From: Rhizobium leguminosarum
GTDB taxonomy: Bacteria > Pseudomonadota > Alphaproteobacteria > Rhizobiales > Rhizobiaceae
DNA length: 64,000 nt
Assembly (NCBI RefSeq): GCF_001652265.1
Contig: NZ_LWBS01000439.1
Coordinates: 124,001 to 188,000 of the forward strand
Reading direction: 5' to 3'
Shown here: piece by piece, positions 29,223-37,577 of the stretch
Layout: each line of letters begins with the position of its first letter
How positions within the stretch are numbered: position 1 is the stretch's first letter
Position numbers and translations under genes: made by a program
The notes under the pieces: model-generated
What the model was told of the DNA's origin: nothing
What the model saw: the letters and a program-made list of their open reading frames with translations, nothing else
Database searches by the model: none

Positions 29223-30821
29223 CTATTCGGCGATCGACCATTTCTGCGGGTTGGCCTGGTAGGGGCCGCCGCCCGGCGCCGGCGTCCAGACGAAATCCTT
29301 CACCTTGGTCGAGACGATGCCGTAGCGGTTTGCCACCCAGAGCGTCGCCCAGGGCAGGTTCGTGTTCATCACCTTGCAGACGTCCTGGTAGGCGGCATCC
29401 CGCTTGGTGCTATCAGGCTCGGCCAAGGCGCTATCGAGCGCCTTGGTCAGGTCAGGCATGCGAACCCTGGCGACATTAGGTCCGGCCGGAGGGATCTGCT
29501 TCTCGTTGAGGCCGACATTGATGCTTCCGGCATCCGGCCCGTTCTGCAGCCCGGCATAAACCACCTGGAACTGGGCAATGTCCGGCGTCGCATTGAGCAC
29601 GATGCTGTTATAGGTCGGGGCATCGACAGCACGCGGGACGATGTTGATGCCGACCTGGGCAAGCATCGCCTGAACTGCGGCAAGCACATTGGTGGCCAGC
29701 GGCGTGGTGTAATAGGTCAGAAGCGTGATCGGCTTGGCACCATTGATCTGGTCCCAGCCGGCTTCCGTCAAAAGCTTCTTGGCCTTCTCGGGATCATAGG
29801 CATAGGTATCGATGCCCTGGGGTATCAGCTGGTCGGCAACATAGGCGCAATTGGCAGGCTTGGCCGCACCGCCATAGAGGCTCTGGATGATGGCATCGCG
29901 ATTGATCGCGTACATCACCGCCTGGCGGACGCGCACGTCCTTCCAGAGCGGGGAATCGTGGTTGAAGCCGAGATAGTTGACGACGAAAGAGTTGCCTTCG
30001 ATGACCTTGAAGTCCTTGTTGTCCTTGAAGGTCGGCACGTCGTTGGAATCGACATAGGTGAACTGGATTTCGCCGGATCTCAACGCCGCGATCGCAGCGG
30101 CCGGGTTGGCGAAATAGCGATTGATGACACGTTCCAGTGCGGGTTTGCCACCGCGATAATCAGTGTTTGCGGCAAGTTCGACATATTGATCCGAGACGTA
30201 TTTGGTGAATTTGAACGGACCAGTGCCGATCGGAGCTGTGGACCACCACGCGTTCTTCGCCAGCTGGTCGGCCGGTATCGAGGAGAGCGCATGCTCGGGG
30301 AGCATCATCACCTTGGTCATCGTGTCGAGAAAACTGCTGCTGGGTGCGCTGAGCTTGATGACAACCGTGTGATCGTCCGGCGTCTCGACCGACGATATGC
30401 CCTTCAGCCGGGCAGCGAGCACGGAGCCGGTTTTCGCATCCATCGCAAGGGTCATGGTGAACTTCGTGTCCTTGGCGGTGAACGGTTTGCCGTCATGCCA
30501 TTTGGCGTCTGCCAGCTTGAACGTGTAGGTCATCTGGTCCGAGCTGACCTCGTAGGAGCTTGCCAGCGCGCCGACGACCTTCTGCAGCTTCTCGTCATAG
30601 GTGATCAGCGGTTCGTAGTAGACGCTGAGCCAGGTGAAGCCGGCGGTCGCGGCGAGCGGATTGAAGTTGCCCTGGAAGCCTCCGGGGCCGACATCGAAGC
30701 CGCCGGATAGCGTGGCTGCCTGAGCCTCAGCTGCAACGCCCGAAACGACAAGAGCCGGAACGGCCGCCGTCGACAGCAGGGCGCCAAGCGCAATAACGGA
30801 TAATCTAGACAGTCTTTTCAT
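29223..30821 (-). CDS. ABC importer, periplasmic substrate-binding protein (SBP family 5)
   Basis: A 532-residue solute-binding protein. A Sec signal peptide at residues 1-35 (SVIALGALLSTAAVPALVVS, then cleavage after AEAQA) precedes the mature domain. The family blocks KLADAKWHDGKPFTAKDTKF and VRQAVMYAINRDAIIQSLYG are present. Start ATG 30821 has GGAGGAACAC just upstream and lies inside the 3' end of the gntR gene (17-base overlap), so regulator and binding protein are on one transcript. The ligand is unknown; the operon's aldolases suggest an opine-, sugar-acid- or hydroxyproline-like compound more than a plain peptide. Confidence 0.95.
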   Translation of the reverse strand: MKRLSRLSVIALGALLSTAAVPALVVSGVAAEAQAATLSGGFDVGPGGFQGNFNPLAATAGFTWLSVYYEPLITYDEKLQKVVGALASSYEVSSDQMTYTFKLADAKWHDGKPFTAKDTKFTMTLAMDAKTGSVLAARLKGISSVETPDDHTVVIKLSAPSSSFLDTMTKVMMLPEHALSSIPADQLAKNAWWSTAPIGTGPFKFTKYVSDQYVELAANTDYRGGKPALERVINRYFANPAAAIAALRSGEIQFTYVDSNDVPTFKDNKDFKVIEGNSFVVNYLGFNHDSPLWKDVRVRQAVMYAINRDAIIQSLYGGAAKPANCAYVADQLIPQGIDTYAYDPEKAKKLLTEAGWDQINGAKPITLLTYYTTPLATNVLAAVQAMLAQVGINIVPRAVDAPTYNSIVLNATPDIAQFQVVYAGLQNGPDAGSINVGLNEKQIPPAGPNVARVRMPDLTKALDSALAEPDSTKRDAAYQDVCKVMNTNLPWATLWVANRYGIVSTKVKDFVWTPAPGGGPYQANPQKWSIAE

Positions 30822-31548
30822 GTGTTCCTCCCACGTTTGAACTTGTCTTGTTGTTGGCAATCACCCGGGCAATGCCCTCGTAGTGACGATCCAGGCGTCT
30901 GCGCGCCTCCTCCAGATCTCTTGCCTCGATCGCATCGACGATTGCGGCATGGTCGCGCCACGTCGCCATCGGATCGGTATTTTCGAGATTGACGAAATCC
31001 GATGCCTTGTAGAAGGCGAGCCAGAAGACATCGATCAGCCGCACGAGCGTTTCATTGTCCTGGCAGCGAAACAGCAGTCGGTGGAACAGCTGGTCGTCTT
31101 CCGCAAAGGTTTCACCGCGCTCTGCATGAGCGCGCATCCGATTGACGGTGGCACGCAGCTCGGCGATGTCCTCCTCCTCGATCACGTCGATCGTCTTGCC
31201 GATCAATCCCACTTCCAGCGTGCGCCGGATTTCGAGGACCTCCTCGATCTGCCGCAGGGCGCCGCCGAGGCCGTAAGCGAGGTTGTCGAGAAGCGGCTCG
31301 AAGGAAAACGCCTTCACGAAGATGCCGACGCCGCGCCGCGTCTCCAGCACGCCGAGCGATTCCAACGCCTTGATGCCTTCCCTCAGCGAATTGCGGCTGA
31401 CACCGAGTTGGGTGGCGAGCTCTCCTTCAGCCGGAAGCAGGGTGCCGGGCGCAAGGCCATTGTCGTCGATATAGGCCCGCAGACTTTCCTGCACGGAGAC
31501 ATGCAGCAGCGGCGCGCGCGTCAGCGGCTTCATCGATTTCAATGTCAT
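30805..31548 (-). CDS. GntR-family regulator, FadR subfamily
   Basis: A 247-residue regulator. Winged HTH at about residues 20-75 (LPAEGELATQLGVSRNSLRE, then GIKALESLGVLETRRGVGIF). The FCD effector domain follows, with its metal-binding His pattern (DQLFHRLLF, TWRDHAAIV, DRHYEGI). The start could be a GTG at 31557, ATG 31548 or ATG 31533; 31548 is a compromise. It is the first gene of the leftward importer/aldolase operon and its end overlaps the binding-protein gene, so it most likely autoregulates the whole operon through the palindromes just upstream. Confidence 0.92.
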   Translation of the reverse strand: MTLKSMKPLTRAPLLHVSVQESLRAYIDDNGLAPGTLLPAEGELATQLGVSRNSLREGIKALESLGVLETRRGVGIFVKAFSFEPLLDNLAYGLGGALRQIEEVLEIRRTLEVGLIGKTIDVIEEEDIAELRATVNRMRAHAERGETFAEDDQLFHRLLFRCQDNETLVRLIDVFWLAFYKASDFVNLENTDPMATWRDHAAIVDAIEARDLEEARRRLDRHYEGIARVIANNKTSSNVGGTHEKTV

Positions 31549-31577
31549 GCCGGTCACTTTCTCGTATCGCCGATAAG

Positions 31578-31607
31578 ATGTATGTTACATATCCACTTGT
31601 AGGATAT
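31578..31607. promoter_or_regulatory. Two overlapping inverted repeats, probable GntR operators
   Basis: ATGTA-N3-TACAT (31578-31590) and ATATCC-N7-GGATAT (31589-31607) are both perfect inverted repeats in the 30-60 bases upstream of the gntR start. FadR/FCD regulators commonly bind ATGTA-type half sites, so the first is the better operator candidate. Confidence 0.6.
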
Positions 31608-31700
31608 CTGTCAAATGGTCAGGCTTGGAGACCCGACACCGAGCCCGGCTTGCAGCCGTTTGAGGCAGTCGTTTGGGGACAATAAAACAAGCAAACAGCT

Positions 31701-32987
31701 TCAATCGGAGGCTTGACCGACCTCTGGAGCATGGACCACCACGCAGTTGCGGCCGGTCTTTTTGGCAAGGTAGAGCGCAGCATCAGCTTGGCGCTGCATG
31801 TGCTCTGCTGACACGAGTTCACTGTTTTGCATCAATATCGCTATTCCGATGCTGACAGTGACCCAGGGACCGACGCGGGAAGTAGGATTTGGAAGAGACG
31901 CAGTTTCTACTCTGCTGCGAATTCTCTCAGCAACCACCCGGGCCTCTTGTTCATCAGAGCCTGGGAGAAAGACGAGAAATTCTTCGCCTCCGTACCGGGC
32001 GACCTTGTCCCGCTCGTCTCTCATGCTGCTCTGAATGATGCCGGCAACTTTCACCAGGCAGCGGTCACCTTCGGCATGTCCGAGATTATCGTTGAGATGC
32101 TTGAAGTCGTCGATATCGCACATCAGCATCGCCGCGCCGCTCGTTCGTTTAAGATCCTCGCTCCAGAAATAATGGAGCGTTTCCATCATCGAGCGCCGGT
32201 TGGCGACACCCGTCAGCGGATCTGTCCGTGCCAGCAATTCCAGCTGGGAATTGGCGTCGGTAAGCTCCGCGAGGCGACTTCGATCTCGTAACTCAAGTAA
32301 GAAAGTCTTCTGAGCGAAGATGGTTGCGGTGCGTCGGGCAACGACGGTTGCAGCCACACCGCTTGCGAAAAACAGCGTCCCGGCCAGAGCACTCCCCACT
32401 TCGATGGCGGGATTGCGCAGTTGAAACACAAGGTAGATACCGAGGGCAGATGCACCGATCGCCATCGCCCAACCGAGTGGAATGGGAAATATGATAATGG
32501 CAGTGACGGCCACAAAAAGCATGATGGTCAAATGCCGCTCGTAAAACTCGCCACCGGTATTAACGCCCACCAAGGCGACCGACAGGAGGATCAGAAAAAC
32601 AGCCGAGAGGAGGAAAACTCCCTGCACCCACAAAGCGTGCGGCCGCAGGAAGGCTATCGCGGCGACAAGAGCCGCGGGGGGAAGGATAGACGCTGGCCAA
32701 AGCATCGACATGACGGTTTCAGTCGGAAGCAAGATCGCGTTGAGGCCTAACGTCAAGACGTCGAGCACGATAACCCAAACCATCCACGCGCGAATGATCT
32801 TGGCAGTCCGCGGCCAGGAGCGTTCGCCAAAAAGCCGAGCCAGTTCCCCATCGAGGCGGATATCACGCGTCCGTCCGCCGAGCAGGCGCTCGACTTGCTC
32901 GACAATGGCCGGGCTCAACCTCTGAAGAGGTTTCCGCGAAGACGCCCTTACCGGTTTGATAGGAGCTGTGGTTCGCTCGGTATCCAT
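31701..32987 (-). CDS. Membrane-anchored diguanylate cyclase (GGDEF domain)
   Basis: A 428-residue enzyme making cyclic-di-GMP. The N-terminal half has about five or six predicted membrane helices between residues 50 and 210, of no sensor family that I recognise. A short coiled linker (LRDRSRLAELTDANSQLELL) leads into the catalytic domain beginning ARTDPLTGVANRRSMM. The active-site motif is GGEEF at about residues 333-337, a functional variant. The RxxD inhibitory site expected five residues upstream is absent (DERD there), so product feedback may be missing. It is monocistronic and upstream of nothing on its strand. The sensed signal is unknown. Confidence 0.93.
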   Translation of the reverse strand: MDTERTTAPIKPVRASSRKPLQRLSPAIVEQVERLLGGRTRDIRLDGELARLFGERSWPRTAKIIRAWMVWVIVLDVLTLGLNAILLPTETVMSMLWPASILPPAALVAAIAFLRPHALWVQGVFLLSAVFLILLSVALVGVNTGGEFYERHLTIMLFVAVTAIIIFPIPLGWAMAIGASALGIYLVFQLRNPAIEVGSALAGTLFFASGVAATVVARRTATIFAQKTFLLELRDRSRLAELTDANSQLELLARTDPLTGVANRRSMMETLHYFWSEDLKRTSGAAMLMCDIDDFKHLNDNLGHAEGDRCLVKVAGIIQSSMRDERDKVARYGGEEFLVFLPGSDEQEARVVAERIRSRVETASLPNPTSRVGPWVTVSIGIAILMQNSELVSAEHMQRQADAALYLAKKTGRNCVVVHAPEVGQASD

Positions 32988-33147
32988 GTGTCGGATCTAG
33001 GGAGCAGACGACCGGAGGCAAGACGGTCCGCGAATTCCGCCCGAGAAGACGATATGCTTGTCCTAATGATTTTGGACCAGGGGACAACAGTATGCCGTTA
33101 CCGTGTCATATCGGGGCAAAGTCTCACTCATGCCAGGCCGAATTCAC

Positions 33148-33172
33148 GGTTCGATTCCTGTCAAGGCGATCA
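33148..33172 (+). repeat. tRNA-T-arm-like repeat, copy A
   Basis: GGTTCGATTCC, two variable bases, then TCAAGGCGATCA. It matches copy C at 44298 in 23 of 25 positions and copy B at 35880 over the first 17 positions. The sequence resembles a tRNA T-loop and 3' side, but no surrounding cloverleaf can be drawn. Confidence 0.55.
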
Positions 33173-33281
33173 ATGTAGCAAAGCAATCTGAGTCGGTTCG
33201 CAGCGTGGGCCACCCCAGGCAGCGCGAACAGACCGCTGATGTTCAAAGGTCAAGATGAGTACGATTAGTCGCGCTTCCTCC

Positions 33282-33410
33282 TCATTGGTGAACCACGGTT
33301 AACATAGCAATACCGGCCTCATCGGCCGCACGTAGCAACGTTTCCCGGAATTGCTCCGGAGCAATCTGTTCGGCCGCGGCTGCAAACAATGGCAGTGGTT
33401 CGTCGCGCAT
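33282..33410 (-). CDS. Possible 42-residue small protein, unknown
   Basis: A leftward ORF starting MRDEPLPLFAAAAEQIAPEQ and ending with Gln before TGA. Its composition (Ala/Glu-rich amphipathic helix, no odd codons) looks protein-like in a region that is otherwise not coding. There is no good ribosome site, and the frame is open only about 12 codons further upstream. It may be the tail of a decayed gene. No family recognised. Confidence 0.25.
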   Translation of the reverse strand: MRDEPLPLFAAAAEQIAPEQFRETLLRAADEAGIAMLTVVHQ

Positions 33411-33579
33411 AGACGTCGATATCGCAAATTCGTCAATGCGTTCTCAGCCACTGAATGGATCAGCTCAAATGCAAGTCCAGGTCAAGCGTTGTGAAACTGA
33501 ACACCTCTGGCGCCTTGCAGCGGTTCAGGGCATCCTATGATGGCTGAAAATTGTGTTTATGGCAGTTGGAGGAATGCCG

Positions 33580-35541
33580 ATGCGCTGCTTTACCGTGCTT
33601 GGACCCTCGCAGACCGGAAAATCGACAGTCGTGGAAAAGCTCGGCTCCCTGGAGGGGGCGCCGAGAAAATCCAGCTCCCCTTATGGATTGAACCTCACAG
33701 AATTCACCTTTGGAAACGAGGCGTGGTGTGCGCTGGATGCGCCAGGACCGAATGAAGCGTTGGCGCATGCACAGCACGCGCTTCTTGCCAGCGACGCCTG
33801 CATCCTGTGCGTTTCATCGGCACCCGAGGAGGCTGTGCTCGCCGCGCCCTATCTGCGCGTAATCGAGGCCTCGGAGACGCCTTGCATCCTCTTCGTCAAC
33901 CGGATGGACGAACCGAGAGGGCGGCTGAGAGATGTGATCGCAGCGCTTCAAGACTACGCTAACCACACCCTTCTGCTTCGCCAGGTCCCGATCCGCGAGG
34001 GGGATAGGATCGTAGGCAGTTGCGATCTGATTTCGGAACGGGCGTGGCGCTACCGGGAAGGCCAGACTTCGGCGCTGATCGCGATCCCCGAAAGCGCCGC
34101 CGAGCGCGAGCACGAAGCGCGCACAGAACTCCTGGAGCACCTGTCCGAATTCGATGACTGGCTTCTCGAGGAACTGATCGAGGACCGCGAGCCGCCCAGC
34201 GACGCGCTCTATGCCATTTCATCACGGATTCTCAGGGAAAACAGGATTATTCCAGTCCTGATCGGTGCCGCAAGTCACGGCAACGGCATGATGAGGCTGA
34301 TGAAGGCGCTGCGCCACGAGGCGCCGCCGGTCGGGGTTCTTCGACAGCGCCTGGCTCGTGCGGGCAATGTCGATGAAAACAAGCTGACCGCCGTGAGCTT
34401 CCATGCCTATCATCGCCAGAATGTCGGCAAGACGGTGCTCGTGCGCGCACTTGGCGAGGGATTGCGGCAGGGTGCATCACTGGGCGGCTCCAGCCTCGGC
34501 GCCGTACAAAATCTCGCAAACGGGCGCTCCAATTCGGCTGTTGTGCCTGCGCCGGGGGATGTCTTCGCGACGGTCAAGTCGGACCACCTGTCCGTCCCTT
34601 CGCTGTTGACCCCCGCCGCGGTGGTCGCCCCGCCTGAGTGGACGGAACCACCCACGCCGATGCTTGAAAGGATCCTAGTTCCGGGCAGCGAGCGCGATGA
34701 AAACAAACTTTCCGAAACGCTGGCAAAACTTTCCGAGACGGATCGCGGTCTGGAAGTCTTGCAGGAGGAAGGCACGGGCGCTCAACTCGTCCGCGCCCAG
34801 GGGCCGGTGCATCTGCGTGATCTCTGCCGAACGCTGTCCGATGTCTTTCATATCTCCGTGACCGACCGAACGCCCAGCCCAATCTACCGCGAGACGATCA
34901 CGAAACCATTGGAGGTTCATTACCGCCATCGCAAACAGACCGGCGGTGCCGGGCAATTCGCGGATGTGAAGTTGAGCATTCACCCCAACGAGCGCGGCCA
35001 GGGCTTCACCTTTGGCGAAACCATCAAGGGCGGCGCCGTTCCGCGCAATTACATCCCTGCTGTGGAAGCAGGCGCGCGCGAAGCGATGGAGAAAGGACCG
35101 CTAGGCTTCGAAGTCATCGATGTCGGCGTAACGCTGTTAGATGGTCAGCACCATACGGTCGACAGTTCGGAACACGCCTTCCGGACTGCGTCGAAAATGG
35201 GGGTGCGACAGGCGCTTTCCGAAGGGGCGGCCGTGTTGATGCAACCGGTCTTCCGCTGCGAGTTCCACATCCCGTCGGTTTTTTCCGGCAGCCTTGTCCA
35301 GATCGTCTCCGCTCTCAACGGTCAGGTTCTCGGCTTCGACCGTGATGAAACCGCCAAGGGATGGGACATCTTCCGGGCGCTCATTCCGGGCGGCGCACTT
35401 AACGATCTGGCGCGGGCGCTGCGCTCGGCGACGCAGGGCATTGGTTATTTTTCCAAGACCTTCGATCACTTCGAGGAACTATACGGCAAGGAAGCGGACG
35501 CCATCGTGAGGGCAAACGAGAAACCAGGCACCGCACACTGA
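33580..35541 (+). CDS. Divergent elongation factor G paralogue with degenerate GTPase domain
   Basis: A 653-residue EF-G-like protein. The G domain keeps the P-loop (GPSQTGKS, residues 8-15) and NRMD (107-110) in place of NKxD. DTPGH has become DAPGP (53-57), losing the catalytic His. Only about 39 residues separate the P-loop Lys from the DAPG Asp, against about 65 in E. coli EF-G, so switch I with RGITI is missing. Domains II to V follow; domain IV is well kept (YRETITKPLEVHYRHRKQTG, GGAVPRNYIPAVEAGAREAM). ATG 33580 has GGAGG with a seven-base spacer; ATG 33574 is too close. The role is unknown: it could be a ribosome-associated factor in stress or a nearly GTPase-dead paralogue. It stands alone on its strand. 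Confidence 0.88.
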   Translation: MRCFTVLGPSQTGKSTVVEKLGSLEGAPRKSSSPYGLNLTEFTFGNEAWCALDAPGPNEALAHAQHALLASDACILCVSSAPEEAVLAAPYLRVIEASETPCILFVNRMDEPRGRLRDVIAALQDYANHTLLLRQVPIREGDRIVGSCDLISERAWRYREGQTSALIAIPESAAEREHEARTELLEHLSEFDDWLLEELIEDREPPSDALYAISSRILRENRIIPVLIGAASHGNGMMRLMKALRHEAPPVGVLRQRLARAGNVDENKLTAVSFHAYHRQNVGKTVLVRALGEGLRQGASLGGSSLGAVQNLANGRSNSAVVPAPGDVFATVKSDHLSVPSLLTPAAVVAPPEWTEPPTPMLERILVPGSERDENKLSETLAKLSETDRGLEVLQEEGTGAQLVRAQGPVHLRDLCRTLSDVFHISVTDRTPSPIYRETITKPLEVHYRHRKQTGGAGQFADVKLSIHPNERGQGFTFGETIKGGAVPRNYIPAVEAGAREAMEKGPLGFEVIDVGVTLLDGQHHTVDSSEHAFRTASKMGVRQALSEGAAVLMQPVFRCEFHIPSVFSGSLVQIVSALNGQVLGFDRDETAKGWDIFRALIPGGALNDLARALRSATQGIGYFSKTFDHFEELYGKEADAIVRANEKPGTAH

Positions 35542-36060
35542 AACGTTCGCGCCACTTCATGCTCGTTCACAGAGCCGGGCTCACGCCCGCCCTTACGTGC
35601 CTGGAACGTTTGCAGTTGTAGCAGCTCAGGCCCGCGGTTGGGGCTTGCTTCGGGGATGGTGTGCTGGGTACTTGATCAGTTCGCCGTTGGCGTTCATGTG
35701 GAATTCGACCATTAGTATGCGGGCTCAAGTCGTTTGGCAAATCAACCGCGTTGCCGGTTGCCAGCAGGTGAAATCCGCCGTCGGCTGGTGCGTTTCTCTC
35801 GATGAGTTTCGCTTGATCCCGTTGCTGCGTGAATTCGATTTCATATCAGGTATTTGCTCACCTGGTAATGCGTGCCTAAGGTTCGATTCCTTTCAACTGC
35901 AAGGGCCTTGCGTCGAATGAGGTTGCCTTGGGTTCTGCTCCTAGGCGCGAAAACGCCGGTGATCAGCGACATAGGGGCACTGTGGATTTAGCAACCTCAA
36001 CGCTAACGCGCTGAGTGTCGCCGGGTCTTTGCAGGCGATCGAACCATCTGGCTATAATGG
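35542..36060. other. Intergenic region, mostly featureless
   Basis: A 519-base gap between the EF-G paralogue and the cupin gene (the genes are convergent). It contains the tRNA-like repeat copy B at 35880 and a small CGGGC/GCCCG hairpin near 35576-35592 that may help end the EF-G message. The remaining sequence shows no convincing ORF; it may be the decayed remains of an inserted element. Confidence 0.5.
35880..35900 (+). repeat. tRNA-T-arm-like repeat, copy B
   Basis: GGTTCGATTCCTTTCAACTG shares its first 17 positions almost perfectly with copies A (33148) and C (44298), then diverges. Its T-stem would pair in four of five positions, the best of the three copies. Confidence 0.45.
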
Positions 36061-36510
36061 CTAGTCGTTGCCAAGCGGCGGCCCAGTGAAACGAAGGTGG
36101 TGCCTGCCGGCAGATTCTGCAATGCGATTCATATCCTGCGGAATCTGGAACTTGCCTGCCGCCATATCGGCAAAAAAATCTTCGAATCCCCCCGGCGTCA
36201 GGATCACCAGATGGCGCGAAGGCATGCCACCGATAACCCTGAAGGTATGCTCCATTCCGCGTGGCACGAAGACAGTTTCGCCGGCCTTCTTCGTGAACCT
36301 CTCGCCTTCCACCCAGAACTCGCACAAGCCGGAAAGAAGGACGAAGGTCTCGTCCTCTCTTTCATGGATGTGTCGCGGCGGCCCGCTTCCGAAGGGAGAC
36401 AGGCTGTCGACGATGGACATCGCTCCGCCAGTTGCTGCATTCGTTAGAATAGGTCGGTAAGAAACACCGAGCCATTCAATGGTATCGGGGCATTCCAGTA
36501 GATCAATCAT
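36061..36510 (-). CDS. Cupin-domain protein
   Basis: A 149-residue single-domain cupin. Motif 1 is PPRHIHEREDETFVLLSG (two His and a Glu metal ligands), motif 2 PRGMEHTFRVIGG (third His). Such proteins are metal-dependent dioxygenases, isomerases or sugar-binding sensors; this one resembles quercetin-dioxygenase-like cupins. ATG 36510 has GAGGAGG seven bases upstream; a longer frame begins at 36576 but crosses the operator-like palindrome. It is divergent from a LysR regulator, which is a likely controller. Substrate unknown. Confidence 0.88.
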   Translation of the reverse strand: MIDLLECPDTIEWLGVSYRPILTNAATGGAMSIVDSLSPFGSGPPRHIHEREDETFVLLSGLCEFWVEGERFTKKAGETVFVPRGMEHTFRVIGGMPSRHLVILTPGGFEDFFADMAAGKFQIPQDMNRIAESAGRHHLRFTGPPLGND

Positions 36511-36534
36511 CGTTTCCTCCTCGGTTGGGATGAA

Positions 36535-36550
36535 ACGAAAGCGCTTTCGT
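36535..36550. promoter_or_regulatory. Perfect 16-bp palindrome, LacI-type operator
   Basis: ACGAAAGCGCTTTCGT is a perfect palindrome 25 bases upstream of the cupin start. Its GAAAGCGCTTTC core is the classic LacI/GalR-family half-site arrangement, although the adjacent regulator is a LysR. It may be bound by a LacI-type sugar regulator encoded elsewhere. Confidence 0.6.
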
Positions 36551-36617
36551 GTTGTAGTTTTTACCATCACATCCATTATTAAGAAAATCGTTTGATCATA
36601 TAGAAACTATCGGTGAA

Positions 36618-37577
36618 ATGAATTTCGCGACCTTTGATCTCAATCTTGTACGTGTGCTCGACGCCTTGTTGCGGGAAGGGTCGACTGTGAAGGCCGGTGA
36701 GAAACTGGGAATGTCTCAGTCAGCGGTTTCCGGCGCACTTTCACGACTGCGTCATGCGCTCGATGATCAGCTGTTCGTCCGTCATGGCCAAGGTTTGCGC
36801 CCGACGGACTATGCAAGAGGTTTAGCCATGCCTCTTCGTGAGACGCTCGACAGGATGGAAGCGCTGTTCAGTAGCACCTCTTTTGATCCTGGGAGCGCCA
36901 GCCTCACTTTCAAGCTTGCAGGAAGCGATTTCTTTGCGGAGATGCTGATGCCGCGGCTGGCGCGCGAGATTCACGAACGTGCTCCGGGTATTCGGGTGCA
37001 ATTGGTCGATCTCGTCCCAAACAGCTACATCGACTCTCTTGAGCGGTATGAAGCCGACATGGCTCTCATTCCTGATGCAGAATTTCCAGACTGGATCGAC
37101 CGACGTGCGCAATTCCGGTCGTCCTTCACAACTATCGCCCGAAAAGGAAACGCAGCAATCGAAGCAGCCGGAATAAAATCTGGCGCAACCTTGCCGATCG
37201 ATCTTTTTTGCGATCTCGGGCACATCCTCTTCTCGCCTGAAGGAAAAACAAAAGCCATGGGTGATGCGGCACTGGCCAAGATCGGACGAACTCGGAAGGT
37301 GGTCATGACGGTTCCTGTTTTCTTCGGCGTCTGCCGAGCTGTGAGCGAGAGTGATCATATTGCACTCGTCCCTCGACAATTGGCAGAGCGCTTGGCGGAT
37401 CTTTTCGGGCTCTCCCTCTATAACGCTCCCATGCCGCTTCCGCCGGCCCTCATCGTCGGCGTGTGGCACAAGCGCGCGACAGGGAACCCCGCCCATCGTT
37501 GGATTCGGAACCTGATCGCCGAGATATTGCTGCCACTTAATGTCGGCGAGCAGCCCCTGCCAAATGAAGCGCGCTGA
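36618..37577 (+). CDS. LysR-family transcriptional regulator (NodD/NocR-like length)
   Basis: A 319-residue LysR regulator. HTH at residues 1-65 (STVKAGEKLGMSQSAVSGAL, then SRLRHALDDQLFVRHGQGLR). The effector domain contains the LPRLAREIHERAPGI-type strand/helix pattern seen in the NodD/LinR/PcpR group (LSFDP-type TLTFKLAGSDFFAEMLMPRL here). The start ATG at 36618 is about 100 bases from the divergent cupin start. It probably regulates the cupin gene; the inducer is unknown. Immediately downstream lies insertion-sequence debris. Confidence 0.92.
   Translation: MNFATFDLNLVRVLDALLREGSTVKAGEKLGMSQSAVSGALSRLRHALDDQLFVRHGQGLRPTDYARGLAMPLRETLDRMEALFSSTSFDPGSASLTFKLAGSDFFAEMLMPRLAREIHERAPGIRVQLVDLVPNSYIDSLERYEADMALIPDAEFPDWIDRRAQFRSSFTTIARKGNAAIEAAGIKSGATLPIDLFCDLGHILFSPEGKTKAMGDAALAKIGRTRKVVMTVPVFFGVCRAVSESDHIALVPRQLAERLADLFGLSLYNAPMPLPPALIVGVWHKRATGNPAHRWIRNLIAEILLPLNVGEQPLPNEAR

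Larger units (their letters stand above)
32988..33579. other. Intergenic region with a tRNA-like repeat and a possible short ORF
   Basis: This 592-base stretch separates the diguanylate cyclase from the EF-G paralogue. It contains a tRNA-T-arm-like repeat at 33148-33172 and a short leftward ORF at 33282-33410, both listed separately. Nothing else of note was recognised. It probably holds the divergent promoters of the two flanking genes, but no confident -35/-10 pair was found. Confidence 0.5.

Noticed and set aside
29103..30710. A 535-codon rightward frame opposite the second binding protein
   Set aside because: Antisense shadow of a high-GC gene; low-complexity composition and no ribosome site. 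The minus-strand protein has a signal peptide and family blocks.
35820..35900. Complete tRNA gene around the T-arm-like motif
   Set aside because: Only the T-arm resembles a tRNA; no D-arm, anticodon arm or acceptor stem can be paired in the preceding 70 bases. Same for copies at 33148 and 44298.
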